A stretch of DNA of 64,000 nt from Ciona savignyi (taxonomy: Eukaryota; Chordata; Ascidiacea; Phlebobranchia; Cionidae), in contig CH002917.1 in assembly GCA_000149265.1 (NCBI GenBank), forward strand, positions 1,361,843-1,425,842, written 5' to 3'. The notes beneath the pieces are model-generated. The model was not told the DNA's origin and ran no database searches. It saw nothing but the letters and a program-made list of their open reading frames with translations. The position numbers were made by a program, and so were the translations under genes. Positions 35,401 to 45,710 of the stretch are shown here, in pieces; within the stretch, counting starts at the first letter, position 1; every line of letters begins with the position of its first letter.

Positions 35401-37099
35401 TTTGATGTTACTGTTGAATTAAAAAAAAATTACATTTGCAAGACAACACTTAATGTTTTTGACATTGCGCGGACCCTAAGTCTGGATATTGGATCCTGTG
35501 CTCTATTTGCCTAACGGGTAAACCTAGTACAAATGACATTTTTGCCAATATTCCAATATTTTCGGTTATTATGTTCGGCCATTCATTATTTTGGTAATTG
35601 TTGATAGGAAAGAATTAGGTTCATCACCAGTCATGGATGACAGGTGGTGGTATTTTTTAGTAAATTATAAGTTGATTGCAAACTATCCTGTTTTTGACCA
35701 TTTCAACGACGTATCAATACCGCGCTGTGTTCCGAACAACTTACCTATAAGCGAACATGGTAAGAAAGAATACTTGCTTTTATCCCTCAAGATGAGAAAA
35801 TGTTGGGAAACTATAACTCGAGCATTCATCAGATTATCCATAGTTGCCGAAACTATCACATAGTGCTAATTGCGAAGGATTTATAGCTGCAATGTTTGTT
35901 CAGCCTATAAATTCACTGGGGGTCAAGCTTCCAGCTAAGACTGGCTTCGATCTTGCTAAATTATAGCTGGTGGCCCTAATCGTTACCTATGAGCGGCCTT
36001 TAGATGGTTGTATAAACAGTTAGCGCGAACGCATAAAGTCGAACCCAAACCCACCCTGTTGTTAGGATTCCTATACAGAGTTTAACATGGTCAATTGCAG
36101 TCGTGGTGATCGCTCCGACACAAGCAGCACCGACCACAACCGCAGCACCCGCCGCACGTAAGTTAACTTTTTATGTATTTTATTGGGCCAAGGTTTAAAC
36201 TTATAATTGGCTGGTCCCTTTATAAGACTGTTTTTGTATTGTGATGTGGCCGAATGGTTAAAGCGACCGACACACATACCAACTTATATACAAAAAACGG
36301 TCTTGGCAAAAATTTTTTTATGGCATCGTAACTAAGCCCCACAAATCTTGTTTGTAAGTAGTTTTTAAAAACCCCCTTGATTTACCACTTTTATAAACCA
36401 CCTCGCTTGCTGCTAACCGTCTTATTCATATCCTTCATTTTTTTCTTTTTTTTTCTTTTTTTACCGAGCCAAGTTTCGAACCCATGATGGGCTCGTCTCC
36501 AGGACCGTTTTTTGTTTAAGAGTCGGTATATACATTGGTCGCGGTAACCACTCGGTCACACGACTGTATATCCATATCCCTCTTAATACCTGGACCTTTT
36601 TTCAGCGGCCCCTGTATGCAAGGACCGAGATACCCTTGCCCCGACCTCCAGAGAGGACTGTGGCCAATTCGACTACCACGAGTGCGTCCTTGTGAAAGGA
36701 TGCTGTTACATGCCGGAAATCCTTATTCCAGGCGCCCCATGGTGTTTTAAAAAAAGTGAGTAAGAATAACTAGAATCTGGGCAATTAACTGCGCTAAAGA
36801 TATTTAAATAGGAAAATTTGATCTGTGTTTGTTGCCGGGTGGTGGAAAACGCAGGGTTGTAATACTGACGATTACCCTGTGTCAAAACAGTCGGGTTTCT
36901 ATTGCAGTGTGTTATACATGTTGGACATTTCTAGTTTTTTTTCAATCCATTAATTTACTTAGCTCTATTATCGTCTGGCAACCCAAATTAATTAGGGCAG
37001 TAATATTATAAGTTGTGCCTGAATTAAACAATGGCCGGCGATTTCCGTGACTTCTAAATTGAATAAAATCTAACCTCATTTTTTTATTTTTCAGCGTAA
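23482..37099 (+). CDS. Secreted protein with six trefoil(-like) domains and a central helical repeat region
   Basis: 22 coding exons, almost all phase 1-1: 23482-23627, 24335-24384, 24898-25185, 26485-26562, 26970-27062, 27409-27489, 28464-28577, 29044-29142, 29615-29788, 30346-30513, 31105-31209, 31715-31839, 32344-32434, 32898-32972, 33329-33520, 33807-33857, 34284-34388, 34708-34794, 35138-35269, 36101-36157, 36606-36755, 37095-37099; about 821 residues. Signal peptide 1-19. Trefoil 1 at residues 26-65 (ends GCCFNNEPTGVPWCYQ). Thr/Pro linker about 70-130. Helical repeat region about 140-374, not recognised. Trefoil-like 2 at 375-430 (GCCLAQASFPDERPICY), 3 at 566-626 (DCCFDPVWNDMSVPACF), 4 at 627-678 (RCCYD...PWCYYK), 5 at 679-751 (GCCYE...TCYKK), 6 at 770-821 (GCCYMPEILIPGAPWCF). 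Trefoil domains are disulfide-locked modules of secreted mucosal or matrix proteins. The donor after 29788 is weak (gttcgt). No enzyme domain seen. Confidence 0.88.
23721..23805 (+). mobile_element. SINE family B, sense
   Basis: tacggtagtgtggtcatatg, gttaaggcgatcgg, catgggttcgaaacttggct. First trefoil-gene intron. Confidence 0.7.
24183..24287 (-). mobile_element. SINE family B, antisense, 47 bases before exon 24335
   Basis: gatccaagtttcgaaatcgt, tatgtatcggtcgcgttaac, cattcggccacacgaccgta. Confidence 0.8.
24898..25185 (+). CDS. Thr/Pro-rich mucin-like linker exon of the trefoil gene
   Basis: Encodes repeated TTT, TTAAP and PTTR clusters, a likely O-glycosylation region, followed by the first helical unit (LALVQMIRDGVPQDIINNLL). 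The exon is C-rich and its antisense strand shows long artificial Val/Gly-rich frames. Confidence 0.85.
26485..29788 (+). CDS. Helical repeat exons of the trefoil gene
   Basis: Six exons (26485-26562, 26970-27062, 27409-27489, 28464-28577, 29044-29142, 29615-29788), all phase 1-1, each about 25-58 residues. Similar blocks recur, including from the previous exon: MIRDGVPQDIINNLL, ALRDGRLDRNEYLRLM, YRLTGGNVNSMIYERL, TSGQGLTRTNVMDYYI, IVRGDLRTAVSFMLL. The pattern is a Gly-containing turn followed by an amphipathic helix. No cysteine is present, unlike the flanking trefoils. I do not recognise the fold. Confidence 0.8.
27541..27657 (+). mobile_element. SINE family B, sense, full length
   Basis: tacggttgtgtggccgaatg, gttaacgcgaccgaaacata, tttgggttcgaaactaagcc, then an A-rich tail. 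Confidence 0.85.
28103..28384 (-). mobile_element. Two adjacent SINE family B copies, antisense
   Basis: A degraded, internally repeated copy at about 28103-28255, then a second at 28270-28384 (ttttactggtcttagttttg, tcggttgcgttaaccttttg, gccacacgac). The second ends about 80 bases before exon 28464. Confidence 0.7.
28755..28990 (-). mobile_element. Degraded SINE family A, antisense
   Basis: cgtcagattaccatgtt, cagccgaccgggctaaggct, gcgttgccaaaggacaccgc. Borders approximate. Confidence 0.5.
29226..29390 (+). mobile_element. SINE family A, sense, 3' part missing
   Basis: ggttagtctggtggtttagt, gcggttgtgtccttgggcaa, ggattaacgggttctaccaa. Confidence 0.75.
30518..30785 (-). mobile_element. Degraded SINE family A, antisense
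   Basis: Tail-like aggataggacagaatacatg directly after the donor of exon 30346-30513, then gaaatcgtcagattacttag. An internal segment (gtgatgtatatgattgtaa) is duplicated. Confidence 0.55.
32752..32870 (+). mobile_element. SINE family B, sense, 27 bases before exon 32898
   Basis: tgtacggtcgtgtgaccgaa, tggttaacgcgaccgataca, agggttcgaaacttggctcg, A-tract. Confidence 0.85.
35591..35863 (+). other. Intronic open frame, probably not a gene
   Basis: A 90-codon frame inside the trefoil intron 35270-36100, with an 86-codon counterpart at 46119-46379. The frame is largely kept between the copies but has several amino-acid changes and no recognisable motif. Most likely chance, preserved by recent shared ancestry. 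Confidence 0.4.
36236..36570. mobile_element. SINE family B pair in the trefoil intron (sense then antisense)
   Basis: Sense copy from 36236 (gtggccgaatggttaaagcg), antisense copy 36462-36568 (gagccaagtttcgaacccat through cactcggtcacacgac). The antisense copy ends 37 bases before exon 36606. The sense copy's left flank is a deletion junction compared with copy 2. Confidence 0.75.
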
Positions 37100-37466
37100 C
37101 TTCTTCGGCTGAACTTATCCTTACATCTGCCAAATAGTTACTTCATTGGTTCATTATTATTCACAGCATACTACTTTTCAACTTGTACCTTTCATTATAT
37201 CGTGCAGTGCATTCTACATCTAGGTCGGCAGTATTACCTACCTGCGTTTTAACCTAATTAATCTCGTTGTTTTTTCATTTGTTCCTTGTTATTTATTCTC
37301 TCCTTTTTTCCTGTTTTAAATTTCGGACGTAAACTAATCCTCCCCGTGTCGCTTCGGCGCCTGAAATGGCGACTACGACCTAAAGCTCATGGGATCTAAC
37401 ATCTTAAATGACATGCCCGTCATGTTAAAATCTCACTCGCGTTGTGAATCTATATGTATAGTCGAA

Positions 37467-37472
37467 AATAAA
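37467..37472 (+). terminator. Poly(A) signal of the trefoil gene
   Basis: AATAAA 368 bases after the stop codon, followed by a GT-rich tract (gtcgtgtggtttttaattct). An identical copy occurs at 48102-48107. Confidence 0.75.
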
Positions 37473-40400
37473 CTAATAGACGAAAGCGCAAAGTCGTGTG
37501 GTTTTTAATTCTGGACTAGTTCCAACCCTTAAGGACCGTTCCGGATTTAATACAATTTATAATTTTGCCTGTTCGGTTAGTGTGACGGTTCTGGCATGGT
37601 GGCCATACTACAAAGGTTCTAGGATCGAACCCAGCCCTTAAAACTGCGATTTTTATCTTAATCGTATAATACCGTGTTCCTCGAAAGGTTGTGGTAGCAA
37701 AATCAACCGCAAAGAGAGTTGATTGATTGGTCACACTTACACGTCCCGTAAACCTAGTGAATTGACAAAAATATGCATAGGGATGTTTACCGGTTATACA
37801 AAAAATGTCGCCATCATGTTTAACACAAAGCAATAGCTCCGGTAACTCGATTCGTCTCAGCGAATGGTGTTATGCTCATTCATTTTTACTCAACAAAACA
37901 CTCGTTTAAAAAAATGAGGGTACACCTCATCACATCATGCCGCGCATAAAGATCGTAATTGTTGATACGCCATCTATATTTGCTTCGTCAACTGCAGCCG
38001 GGTGCAAATATTTGATGCTGCATGCTTTGACACACCAATTTCTAGCGCTGCTTTTCCAAAGATGATAACTGCGGACATGTCACATCGTTCGATTTTTTCC
38101 TCGGTGATGACGTCACCGGCGTATCCCTACATCTGATATATAGTGTCGAGAAATGTATGGTAAAGATCTTACGTCGTGTTACGTCACTCATAATCAAATT
38201 ATAGAAACTTTGCCAAAAAATTACCCATCAATATGCGAACCATTGAAAGCACGAATGAAAGCAGGTTTAATAGAAGCCAGAATCACTGGTGGCTTATGGC
38301 TTTGATACAGAGGGAGTATAGTATATTAGACCGTGTTTATTGTTTTGGAAATCTAGAATATTTAAACTTTAGATTCTAAAGGAATTAAAAATTAAGCGAG
38401 TGATGGAATTAACTGCAATATTTGCTTGATTGAGCGTTATTGAAAATAGACTGCTATTGGCTTTCCATCGTCCTTAACTAATTAGGCGTGCTGTTCCTCG
38501 CAGAGTTTTAGAACCGGTTAATTGCAACGCCAGTCTTCCATTCGCTTCAGTGAGCGAAATAAAATAGCTGAATTCTGCTAGGCTGGTGCTGGTGATGAAA
38601 TTAGGCGGAAAACGTAGTTTCTGGCGTGACGAGGGCATTAAATATTAATAGGACGTTAGATAATTGATTAGCAGTGAATTGGTTGAATGGACATATTCTA
38701 CGGGTAGTACGGGTTGGTACAACTTCAATGTTAGCTGGATAGATAGCCAAAAGGTCGGAAAGAGAACTTTGCGCTGAAAGGAGGGTTAAAATGCTGGGTT
38801 TACTTGAGCTTGAAGTTGGTTACGTGGGTGTGATGTTTCCAGCCTTTGTATCAATTTATTTTGTTTGTTCTTACAGTAAGCTGATTAATGGAGTAATTTC
38901 ATGAAGACGTATAGGATACGTTGAGCTACTGAACTAGCCGATTGTATCACATGTAAAAATCTACCTTTGGTTTGCATGAGACGTTAGTATAAACTGAGAT
39001 AATTAATATAAGCTGACTTTACATATAGAATACAGACATGAAACATTTAACTTATTCCATGATCAGATCACTGTATATTTGTTCCTTTGCGAAGTATAAA
39101 AAATAGGCATATTTGCTTGGACAAAACTGCAAAACACCTTTCGCTGAGACGCACCACAAAACAATGTGTAAAACGATTTCAGTCAACCTTTTCAAGGCGA
39201 AGGTTTATTTATTGTATCACCGTGCGCCTGCGGTCTTGTTTGTTTATTGCTGTGGAGGTTGATAAAGTCTTGTAAAACACGTAGTTTGCTTGCGACGTTC
39301 TTGTGCTGCATTAGGTAATTGGCTGTGGTCTTATTTAACAGCAATTTTACATTGAATGTAAATTTTGCCTGTGTAGGCTGTATTAACGTAACCTTGTCGC
39401 TATTCAGTCTAGATGTACCAATTTATGTCAAGTTCAAAGTTTAGATATTTGTGATTATTTGTGCCAACGGTTTAACAAACGTTAATCCAAACGAAACATA
39501 TCTATATGCCCTGCCATTGTTTTAAATTTCTTTTCAAAAGTCAAAGAAGAAATAATTTCCCTGCCTCTAACCAGGGACACTCATCAAATATAGATGATAA
39601 AACGAATTGCCAACTATGCACTATTCATAGGCTATGAAATGGTTGTAGATAACCAGTAGTTAAATTATTTGGCTTGCCAAATGATTTGAATTTCTAATTT
39701 GCACGATGAAACATAGTTTATGTTATTTTTAAATGAACTCATCACAGGCCAGGAACAGAAAAGGATGACAATCAGAACGGTCGTTAATGAACAAAAATCT
39801 CATTGAAAACCTCAAAAGGACATAAATGTTAAATATAGCGGACGCTGCCACCAAACCTAGGCAAGAATACAAAAATTTGGAAAAAAGAGTGGTAAACAGA
39901 CCAAGTGTGAGTGAGCTTTATATGTGGCCATGTTGTATATCAATAATATTAGTAAAATTGTTGCTAAAAACTTATCAAACAAGCTGTCACAGTTTACACG
40001 GATTCCCTTAATCGTGGGACGTATATCAGGTATAACTAAAAGGAGGAAATGGAAAGATGTTTACTTGGATAAGGAAGCAAAATGATTTTAACAATCACCC
40101 CAACGCTAATTTTAACCAATGTCTAACTCTAAGCCCAGCCATATGCCGCTCTTTTTAAGTTTTGTGGTTATATAACTGTTAATGTTAAATCATAGTGTTT
40201 TGGTCCTTTGCGCTGGTTTTGGTTTAATTGTTTACATTGGTTGTCGCCACCAGTTTGGGTGGTTTGTCCTAATCTTTAAGAACCGCTCCGTGCCTCTGGC
40301 ACTGTTTGATTGTTTGAATATGCGTTAAGATAGAGAACTTTTGTAATTATGTAATTCTGGTCATGAGTTTTTAATGGTCGATGTTATGCTTAGTTTCGCT

Positions 40401-40648
40401 AAATATACCATTTAATATTTTACGCCAATTTGTATTTGGTTGGCAGTTAGATTTAATTAAACTGACACAAGCGTAGGCGGAACTACGCTCAGTGAATCGT
40501 GCACAAAACAATCGATTTCGAGTCGCTGATTCAGGCTGTATCTTACATACCAGTAAATTGTACGTACTTCTATCTGCTTTTAGTGTTTACGTACATTGTT
40601 AAACAACGCCTCCTCTTGGAACAGACATAATTGGTTTTATATTTTTCA
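37473..40648. other. Region between trefoil gene and membrane gene, copy 1
   Basis: No protein gene supported. Apart from the candidate promoter at 38108 I see AT-rich sequence with short chance frames (39087-39275, 39826-40011). May be intron 1 of the membrane gene's 5' UTR. Confidence 0.6.
38108..38161 (+). promoter_or_regulatory. Candidate promoter of the copy 1 membrane gene (CRE, TATA-like, donor)
   Basis: Palindromic TGACGTCA at 38108-38115, TATA-like gatatatag about 28 bases on, then a donor-like tatg|gtaaag at 38160. Another near-CRE (ttacgtcact) follows at about 38180. The whole block is conserved in copy 2 at 48743-48800. An untranslated first exon joined to the acceptor at 40649 would fit. 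Confidence 0.35.
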
Positions 40649-40704
40649 GTCAGAAGCACCGACGAATATACGATCTAAAGCTTAGTTTATAACCACAAAC
40701 CGCA

Positions 40705-41900
40705 ATGTTTTCTGGTGGCCTGTTATCTCGCAACATTGCTGGTAAATTCCGCAGCCCTGCGCCGGATGCCAGTCAAACCAAATCAATCCAAGGAAAAGAT
40801 AAGAACAAGCCCACCGGGAGCAATCTATTCCCGAAGCGCGCCGGGGACAGTAAGCTAATTAACTGGTGTGAGAGCGATGGCAGGTACAGGCGAAAGGTCG
40901 GCGAGACTTCATTATTTATTCCTTGTACAAATCACTGGTGAAAGTAGAATGGTTTTCTTAACCGTCCTATCCTGTCCGTCGTAGAAAAAAGTGCTATCAA
41001 TTGTAAACGCGTGGCAAGATTCTTCAACAATTTATTTACCAGAAAGCGTTTATATCCGTTAACGCGTACTTTTACCAGTGCTAAATCTAATTATTGTGGT
41101 TGTACCACAATATCCCTCTAATGTCTGTTTAAAAAACACATTTACTGTTCAGTTTTCTTTTTTAACCGACAATTCTGGGTTTTTATGCGATCTCTTTTTA
41201 TAAGTTGGTGTTGTTAAACGACCGTTTTTGTATAGTAGTCGGTATATGTATAGGTCTCGCTAACTATCCGGCCTCATAATCGCTATTTTCCTTTCAGTTT
41301 ATACGGGAAGTCAATTCAAGACCGACGTACACCATCCAGGTGCCTGGAAACATTAAACTCCTGTCGCCAGGTGGCGGTATTGCGATCCTGGGAGCACTGT
41401 TTCTGATCGCCGGTAAACACTCGACTAGTGAACACGGCCGAATTTTACGAAAACTTGAATCAAAACATTTCAGTTACTTGTCTTGAGTTAAATTGTTAAC
41501 GACTACAATCAAGTATTGATTTACTACTATTTATTTTTACATCCAAGGTTTTTTTTATATCCTATGTTTTTGTTTTAAGGGGTTAAAAAACTACAATAGG
41601 ACCTAATTAAGTTACCAAAAATACGTCCAAATGTTTGATCTTAACAACTTTTAATGTGCTTGGACTTGGGCATTATTAAGTTCAACTCCGACCGTAAATA
41701 TTTTGTTCCTAATTTTAGGCTCCGTCTTGACGTGGTTGCTACGTGTGTCATTGTGCGGACCTGTCGGAGTGGGAATTGGACTCTTTATTATCCTGGTGGC
41801 GACCACTCTAATCCTTGAAAATCGTAACTCGTCTAACAAACTGGTCCACGTAAAGGATTTATACATCGAATTCGCCGTATCGGCAAGCTACGGTAACTAA
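40705..41900 (+). CDS. Two-pass membrane protein, 162 residues, unknown family, copy 1
   Basis: Exons 40705-40896, 41298-41412 and 41719-41900 (stop TAA). N-terminal 64 residues are polar and basic (KSIQGKDKNKPTGSN). Then RPTYTIQVPGNIKLLSPGGG leads into membrane segment 1 (about GGIAILGALFLIAGSVLTWLL), a short loop, and segment 2 (VGVGIGLFIILVATTLIL). A polar tail ends YIEFAVSASYGN. No signal peptide, so both ends are probably on the same side. Exon 1 must end at aag|gtcggc for the frame to continue; stronger-looking donors inside it (gcag|gtacag, gaca|gtaagc) would break the frame. Unspliced, exon 1 reads on to a stop at 40939-40941. An acceptor at 40649 precedes the ATG by 56 bases, implying a 5' UTR intron or leader trans-splicing. 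I do not recognise the family. Confidence 0.8.
41218..41282 (-). mobile_element. SINE family B fragment, antisense, 15 bases before exon 41298
   Basis: acgaccgtttttgtatagta, gtatatgtataggtctcgct, ccggcctcataa. Present in copy 2 at 51850-51913. Confidence 0.6.
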
Positions 41901-42059
41901 GACTTTTTTATTTAAAAAAATGTAATTTTCTGTTTTTTTCCCGTGCTTACAAGCATCATTTTTACTTAATTTACAATTTTAAACAGCAATAGTCTGGTGC
42001 CTTGCAAAACTTTATTACTTTGTAAAGTTTGGCTCACCTAGTTTCCAGACAGAATACTT

Positions 42060-42540
42060 TCGGTGGTTAATTAGCGTCACCTTTCAGCCTGATGGCTGCA
42101 GGTACAAGACTGGTCGATAGCAGTCCGTTTTATCCTTGCTGGACAAGCACTTCTATCGATATTGACCGATTCCCGTAGTTTAATGGGTTCTACTAGAACT
42201 AGGAATGTCTCAATCATACAGCACACACTGCAATAATCTCCGTAACCCACGGTGGCCGGGATATGATCTGACGATTGCCGGTTTGATAACCACGTGCGTT
42301 TTCCCATTCAGGATGATAAACACGAGTACCCTGTCCTACCACGCTCGTCCGGCCGGTCGGTCGGTCTAGCGGTTTAGTGCGTCCGTCGCCTTTCAATCGA
42401 AAGGTTGCATAAGGTGCGAAACTGGTCGCTGGCTAGTCGGTTGTGTCCTTAGGCAAGGCACTTTATGGACATTGTCTGAACCCAGCGGATGAATGGGTTC
42501 GACTGGGAAATTGACCCGACGGTGGGCGAGATGTGATCCC
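42060..42540 (+). mobile_element. Two SINE family A copies in tandem, copy 1
   Basis: A degraded copy to about 42335 (gacgattgccggtttgataa), then a fresher one from about 42362 (gtctagcggtttagtgcgtc, gtcggttgtgtccttaggca). Confidence 0.75.
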
Positions 42541-43591
42541 AAACAAGATTAATTGTTAAACAAAAAACTAACGTAGCCTATGAAAGAAATTAAAAAAATC
42601 CAACGTAACGGAACCCTGGTTACCCGAATATACACCGTGGAATATTGTCAGCTGCCTGTTGGATATCTCCATTAGAATTTTACCACAGCTGTCCGTCAAC
42701 ATCGTTACCCCATTCACTCTCCATACATTGTCACCACTTCACTGAAACAATGTTTTGTTTTACATTTGTTTATTTTTAATTTGTGCTGGCAAATTTTGTT
42801 GCTTGATTTCCGCAACAGAGTAGCGAAAACAATTTCATAAATAAAAACACCGCTAACTTCTTACATCTGTTTAAAACGACCACTTTTTTACAGGAAATAT
42901 CAATACACAAAGGTGCAGTTTTACAAAGAATATGCAAGAAAATGATAGCACCAGAACCCATCCTTTTTGCTACAAATCCAGTTTTAACCAGCCAAAACTG
43001 GAATCTTCGCCGGTGTTTTGCTCAAATTTGATAGACACAGGTCGATATTTTGTTTTTATTCTAAATCTTCCAATATCGTATTTGTGACAAATCGTTTAAC
43101 GAATCTAAAAGTGTATGCACGCCTCTTCAGGCGTATAGTTGATATATGAAATAGCTCTGTAAATTGAAATTATTTTACACTACGACACAGTCATTACCCA
43201 AAATGCATTTTAAGCGCGGCTTCTCAAAGTGTATTCTTTAGTATGCCCTCCCCCAAAAAATCTTTTTTAACATCACCGCTTGTAGCTAACAAATCCAGAA
43301 GGCATCTTCATTTTCAATCATCAAAACACACATTTTGCAGTACTGGAGTCTGATAATCGTTAACTCTGTAAACGAGATAGCTTGAATGTACAGGGAATGT
43401 TATATATCTATATTGCCTCCCTAGAGCACGCATGTAACTTGAATGACTAATCAAAGCTTAATTAATCTCAGGCGAAGCCATTACTGCAAGACCAACGACC
43501 TTATTCCCCGAAGATTCGAGTATATTCCTGGGCGCGTCATCACGCTCATTACACTTTCAAAAATCGCCAGTGTAGAGAGGAAATATCCAAC

Positions 43592-43950
43592 ATTACCGGG
43601 ACTTTGAACTAAAATTGTCAAGGATCAGTTTACTGTTTCATCTTTATTTCGTACAGCACTAGTTCCAGCGCTAGAAATTTACTTGTTTTCTGCTTAACAT
43701 TGAGAAGAAAATACCTAACTATGTGTCGTTGGGATTTGTTAGTAATTAAGAAAAAAAATCCCATTCCTTTAATTTTTTAACTCAGCGGCGTAACTGTGGG
43801 TTAGGAATTGGTATAAAAATTACTGGGACTTTGAACTAAAATTGTCAAGGACCAGTTTACTGTGTTTGTCTTTATTTCGTACAGCACTAGTTCCAGCGCT
43901 AAATTTCTTGTTTTGTGCTTAATATTGAGAAGAAAATAATTATTACGGAC
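43592..43950. repeat. Internal direct duplication of about 234 bases, copy 1 only
   Basis: att-acc/act-gggactttgaac starts at 43592 and 43826, both followed by ctttatttcgtacagcacta and gttccagcgcta. Copy 2 has a single version (about 54265-54380). Confidence 0.8.
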
Positions 43951-45260
43951 CAATGCCTATTTACGGACAAATGGCAAACAAATATGTGTTTAGATAAAAC
44001 TACTGCGTAAATTCAGTCTCGTTAGGATCTGTTAGTAATTACTAAAAAATCCCATTCCTTTAATAACTGTGGGATAGGAATTGGTATAAAATTCCTTATT
44101 TTCGTACTTTTGTATACTCCCCATTTAGTTTGCAGATACCATACAATCTCGCGTCTATTTATAGTCACAAATTCAGTTGGCACCTAATCAAAACACGAAG
44201 ATATTAAAACACATCATTAAAATAAGTTAAGTCTCATTCGTTCAATTTTTTCAAATGCACCGGCTTTCGCAAAATATACACGGAGGTTTTTTAAATCGTT
44301 TTGCATAGGAGTTGTTTATTTTTTGCTAAAATACAAATTAAACTTGAGATTATTGTGCTTTTTATAGTATTGTCAATATTGCTTTGACGGTCGATATGCT
44401 AACCCGCACAATGCAAATACGATTGCCGCAAAATTGCTGCCTTAATAAGGTCAAAATTCAATAATTTGCAAACGCCATCGAATTTTAGACCGTTGTCTGG
44501 CTGTGCATGTGCGCATCTAGTCGCATTGGATAAATACGTAAACAAACAATGTCGTTTAATCTTTGAAGTATCTCTAGCCTTATCATGTCTGCCACTGTAC
44601 GAATTTAAATCGCCCATTCTACAAAGTGATGTCAACTGCGTGGTAAACGAATTGTACAGATGTTAACTATGAAAAATTGTGATTAATTGATGTCTGCATA
44701 TTGGTATAATCGCAAATACCATCGCATGAGTTACTTTCATAACCAAAGCTTTCATGGGGTACCTTTTGGCGTTTGACGTAATAAAACTGACGTTATCAAT
44801 CTTGTAAATACACCGGTATGACGTAAGCGAATACCTGCGGTTTAACGGCGGTCTTATACCGGGGAATAAGATATTAGAGCTAGTTAGCCCACAGGAAATT
44901 GTAGAGTGAAAACGTGCATTGTGTGTTGCCCGTATGACTGGACTGCTGGTACCCGCCAGTAAATACGTCATGGTGTGATTTGCGTTTTTTGAGTGCTAGC
45001 GTTGTGTGCTTGGACTCGAACGTTTCGTACAAGGAGTAAATTATTTTCGGCGTTTAGGTATCCGAAAGATAACAACAAAGAGATATCGAAGGTTCCAGGA
45101 AATTCATTTTAATGTATAATACGTTTCTTTCTAATGGTTGATATACAAAACACTTAGTCAGAAATGGTTTTGTGTCTATTGTAAGTTTGTGCACGATTTT
45201 TGCATTTGTTTATGGCTGTACAAGACCATCTTACCATACTTTAAATGAGAAACGCGATTA

Positions 45261-45467
45261 TAAGACACATCTGGGTTTAGCGCAAAGCCCGTATACTTTC
45301 ATATTTCGATTTCTAATTAAATAATGTTCTTAATGACCAGCCCATCATGGGTTCGAAACTTTGCTGGGTTGGTAATCTTTCGTTCCCATTGTGCATCGAA
45401 CTGTAGGTCTCCTGTAATTTCCTTCAATGAGCCGCTTCTCTTGCAGTTCTTTTTTTTAACTTTTTTC
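45261..45467. repeat. Third, partial copy of the repeat start, at the junction
   Basis: Resembles 34960-35137 and 45540-45710 (tttctaattaaataatg, cccatcatgggttcgaaact, gttcccattgtgcatcgaac) up to the acceptor-like ctcttgcag at about 45446, but no exon follows. Confidence 0.75.
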
Positions 45468-45710
45468 TGTTTGTAACAACCGTAAGCACATGCAGTCGCG
45501 AACATAAAATGGTGCCTAACTCAGATTAGATACACCTGGGTTAAGATCAAAGCCCATACACTTTAATATGTTGATTTTTTACTTAAATAATGATCCAATG
45601 ATCAGCCCATCATGGGTTCGAAACTTTGCCCAGTTGGTAAACTTTCGTTCCCATTGTGCATCGAACTGTAGCTCGCTTACTGTCTCCCCAATGAATCCAT
45701 TTTCTTGCAG

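Larger units (their letters stand above)
34896..45260. repeat. Long direct repeat, copy 1 (about 10.4 kb)
   Basis: Runs from tgtttgtagaacaaccgtaa to gagaaacgcgatta. Collinear with 45468-55684; the offset grows from about 10,573 to 10,670 and later shrinks to about 10,425 through indels. Contains the last trefoil exons, their 3' UTR and the first two-pass membrane gene. Identity by eye is mostly about 93-98 percent, higher across about 42060-43440. Confidence 0.95.
41901..45260. other. Copy 1 region downstream of the membrane gene, no supported gene
   Basis: Contains two family A SINEs (about 42060-42335 and 42356-42540) and an internal tandem duplication (43592-43950). Open frames at 42776-42961 and 44663-44971 (minus strand) have copy 2 counterparts, but several differences alter the protein, so coding is unlikely. 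Confidence 0.65.

Noticed and set aside
35591-35863. Frame in the trefoil intron, also in copy 2
   Set aside because: Inside an intron, no motif, with several amino-acid and indel differences between copies.
44663-44971. Minus-strand frame conserved in both repeat copies (also 55051-55395)
   Set aside because: Many differences between copies change amino acids, unlike the real exons, so similarity reflects shared origin, not coding constraint.
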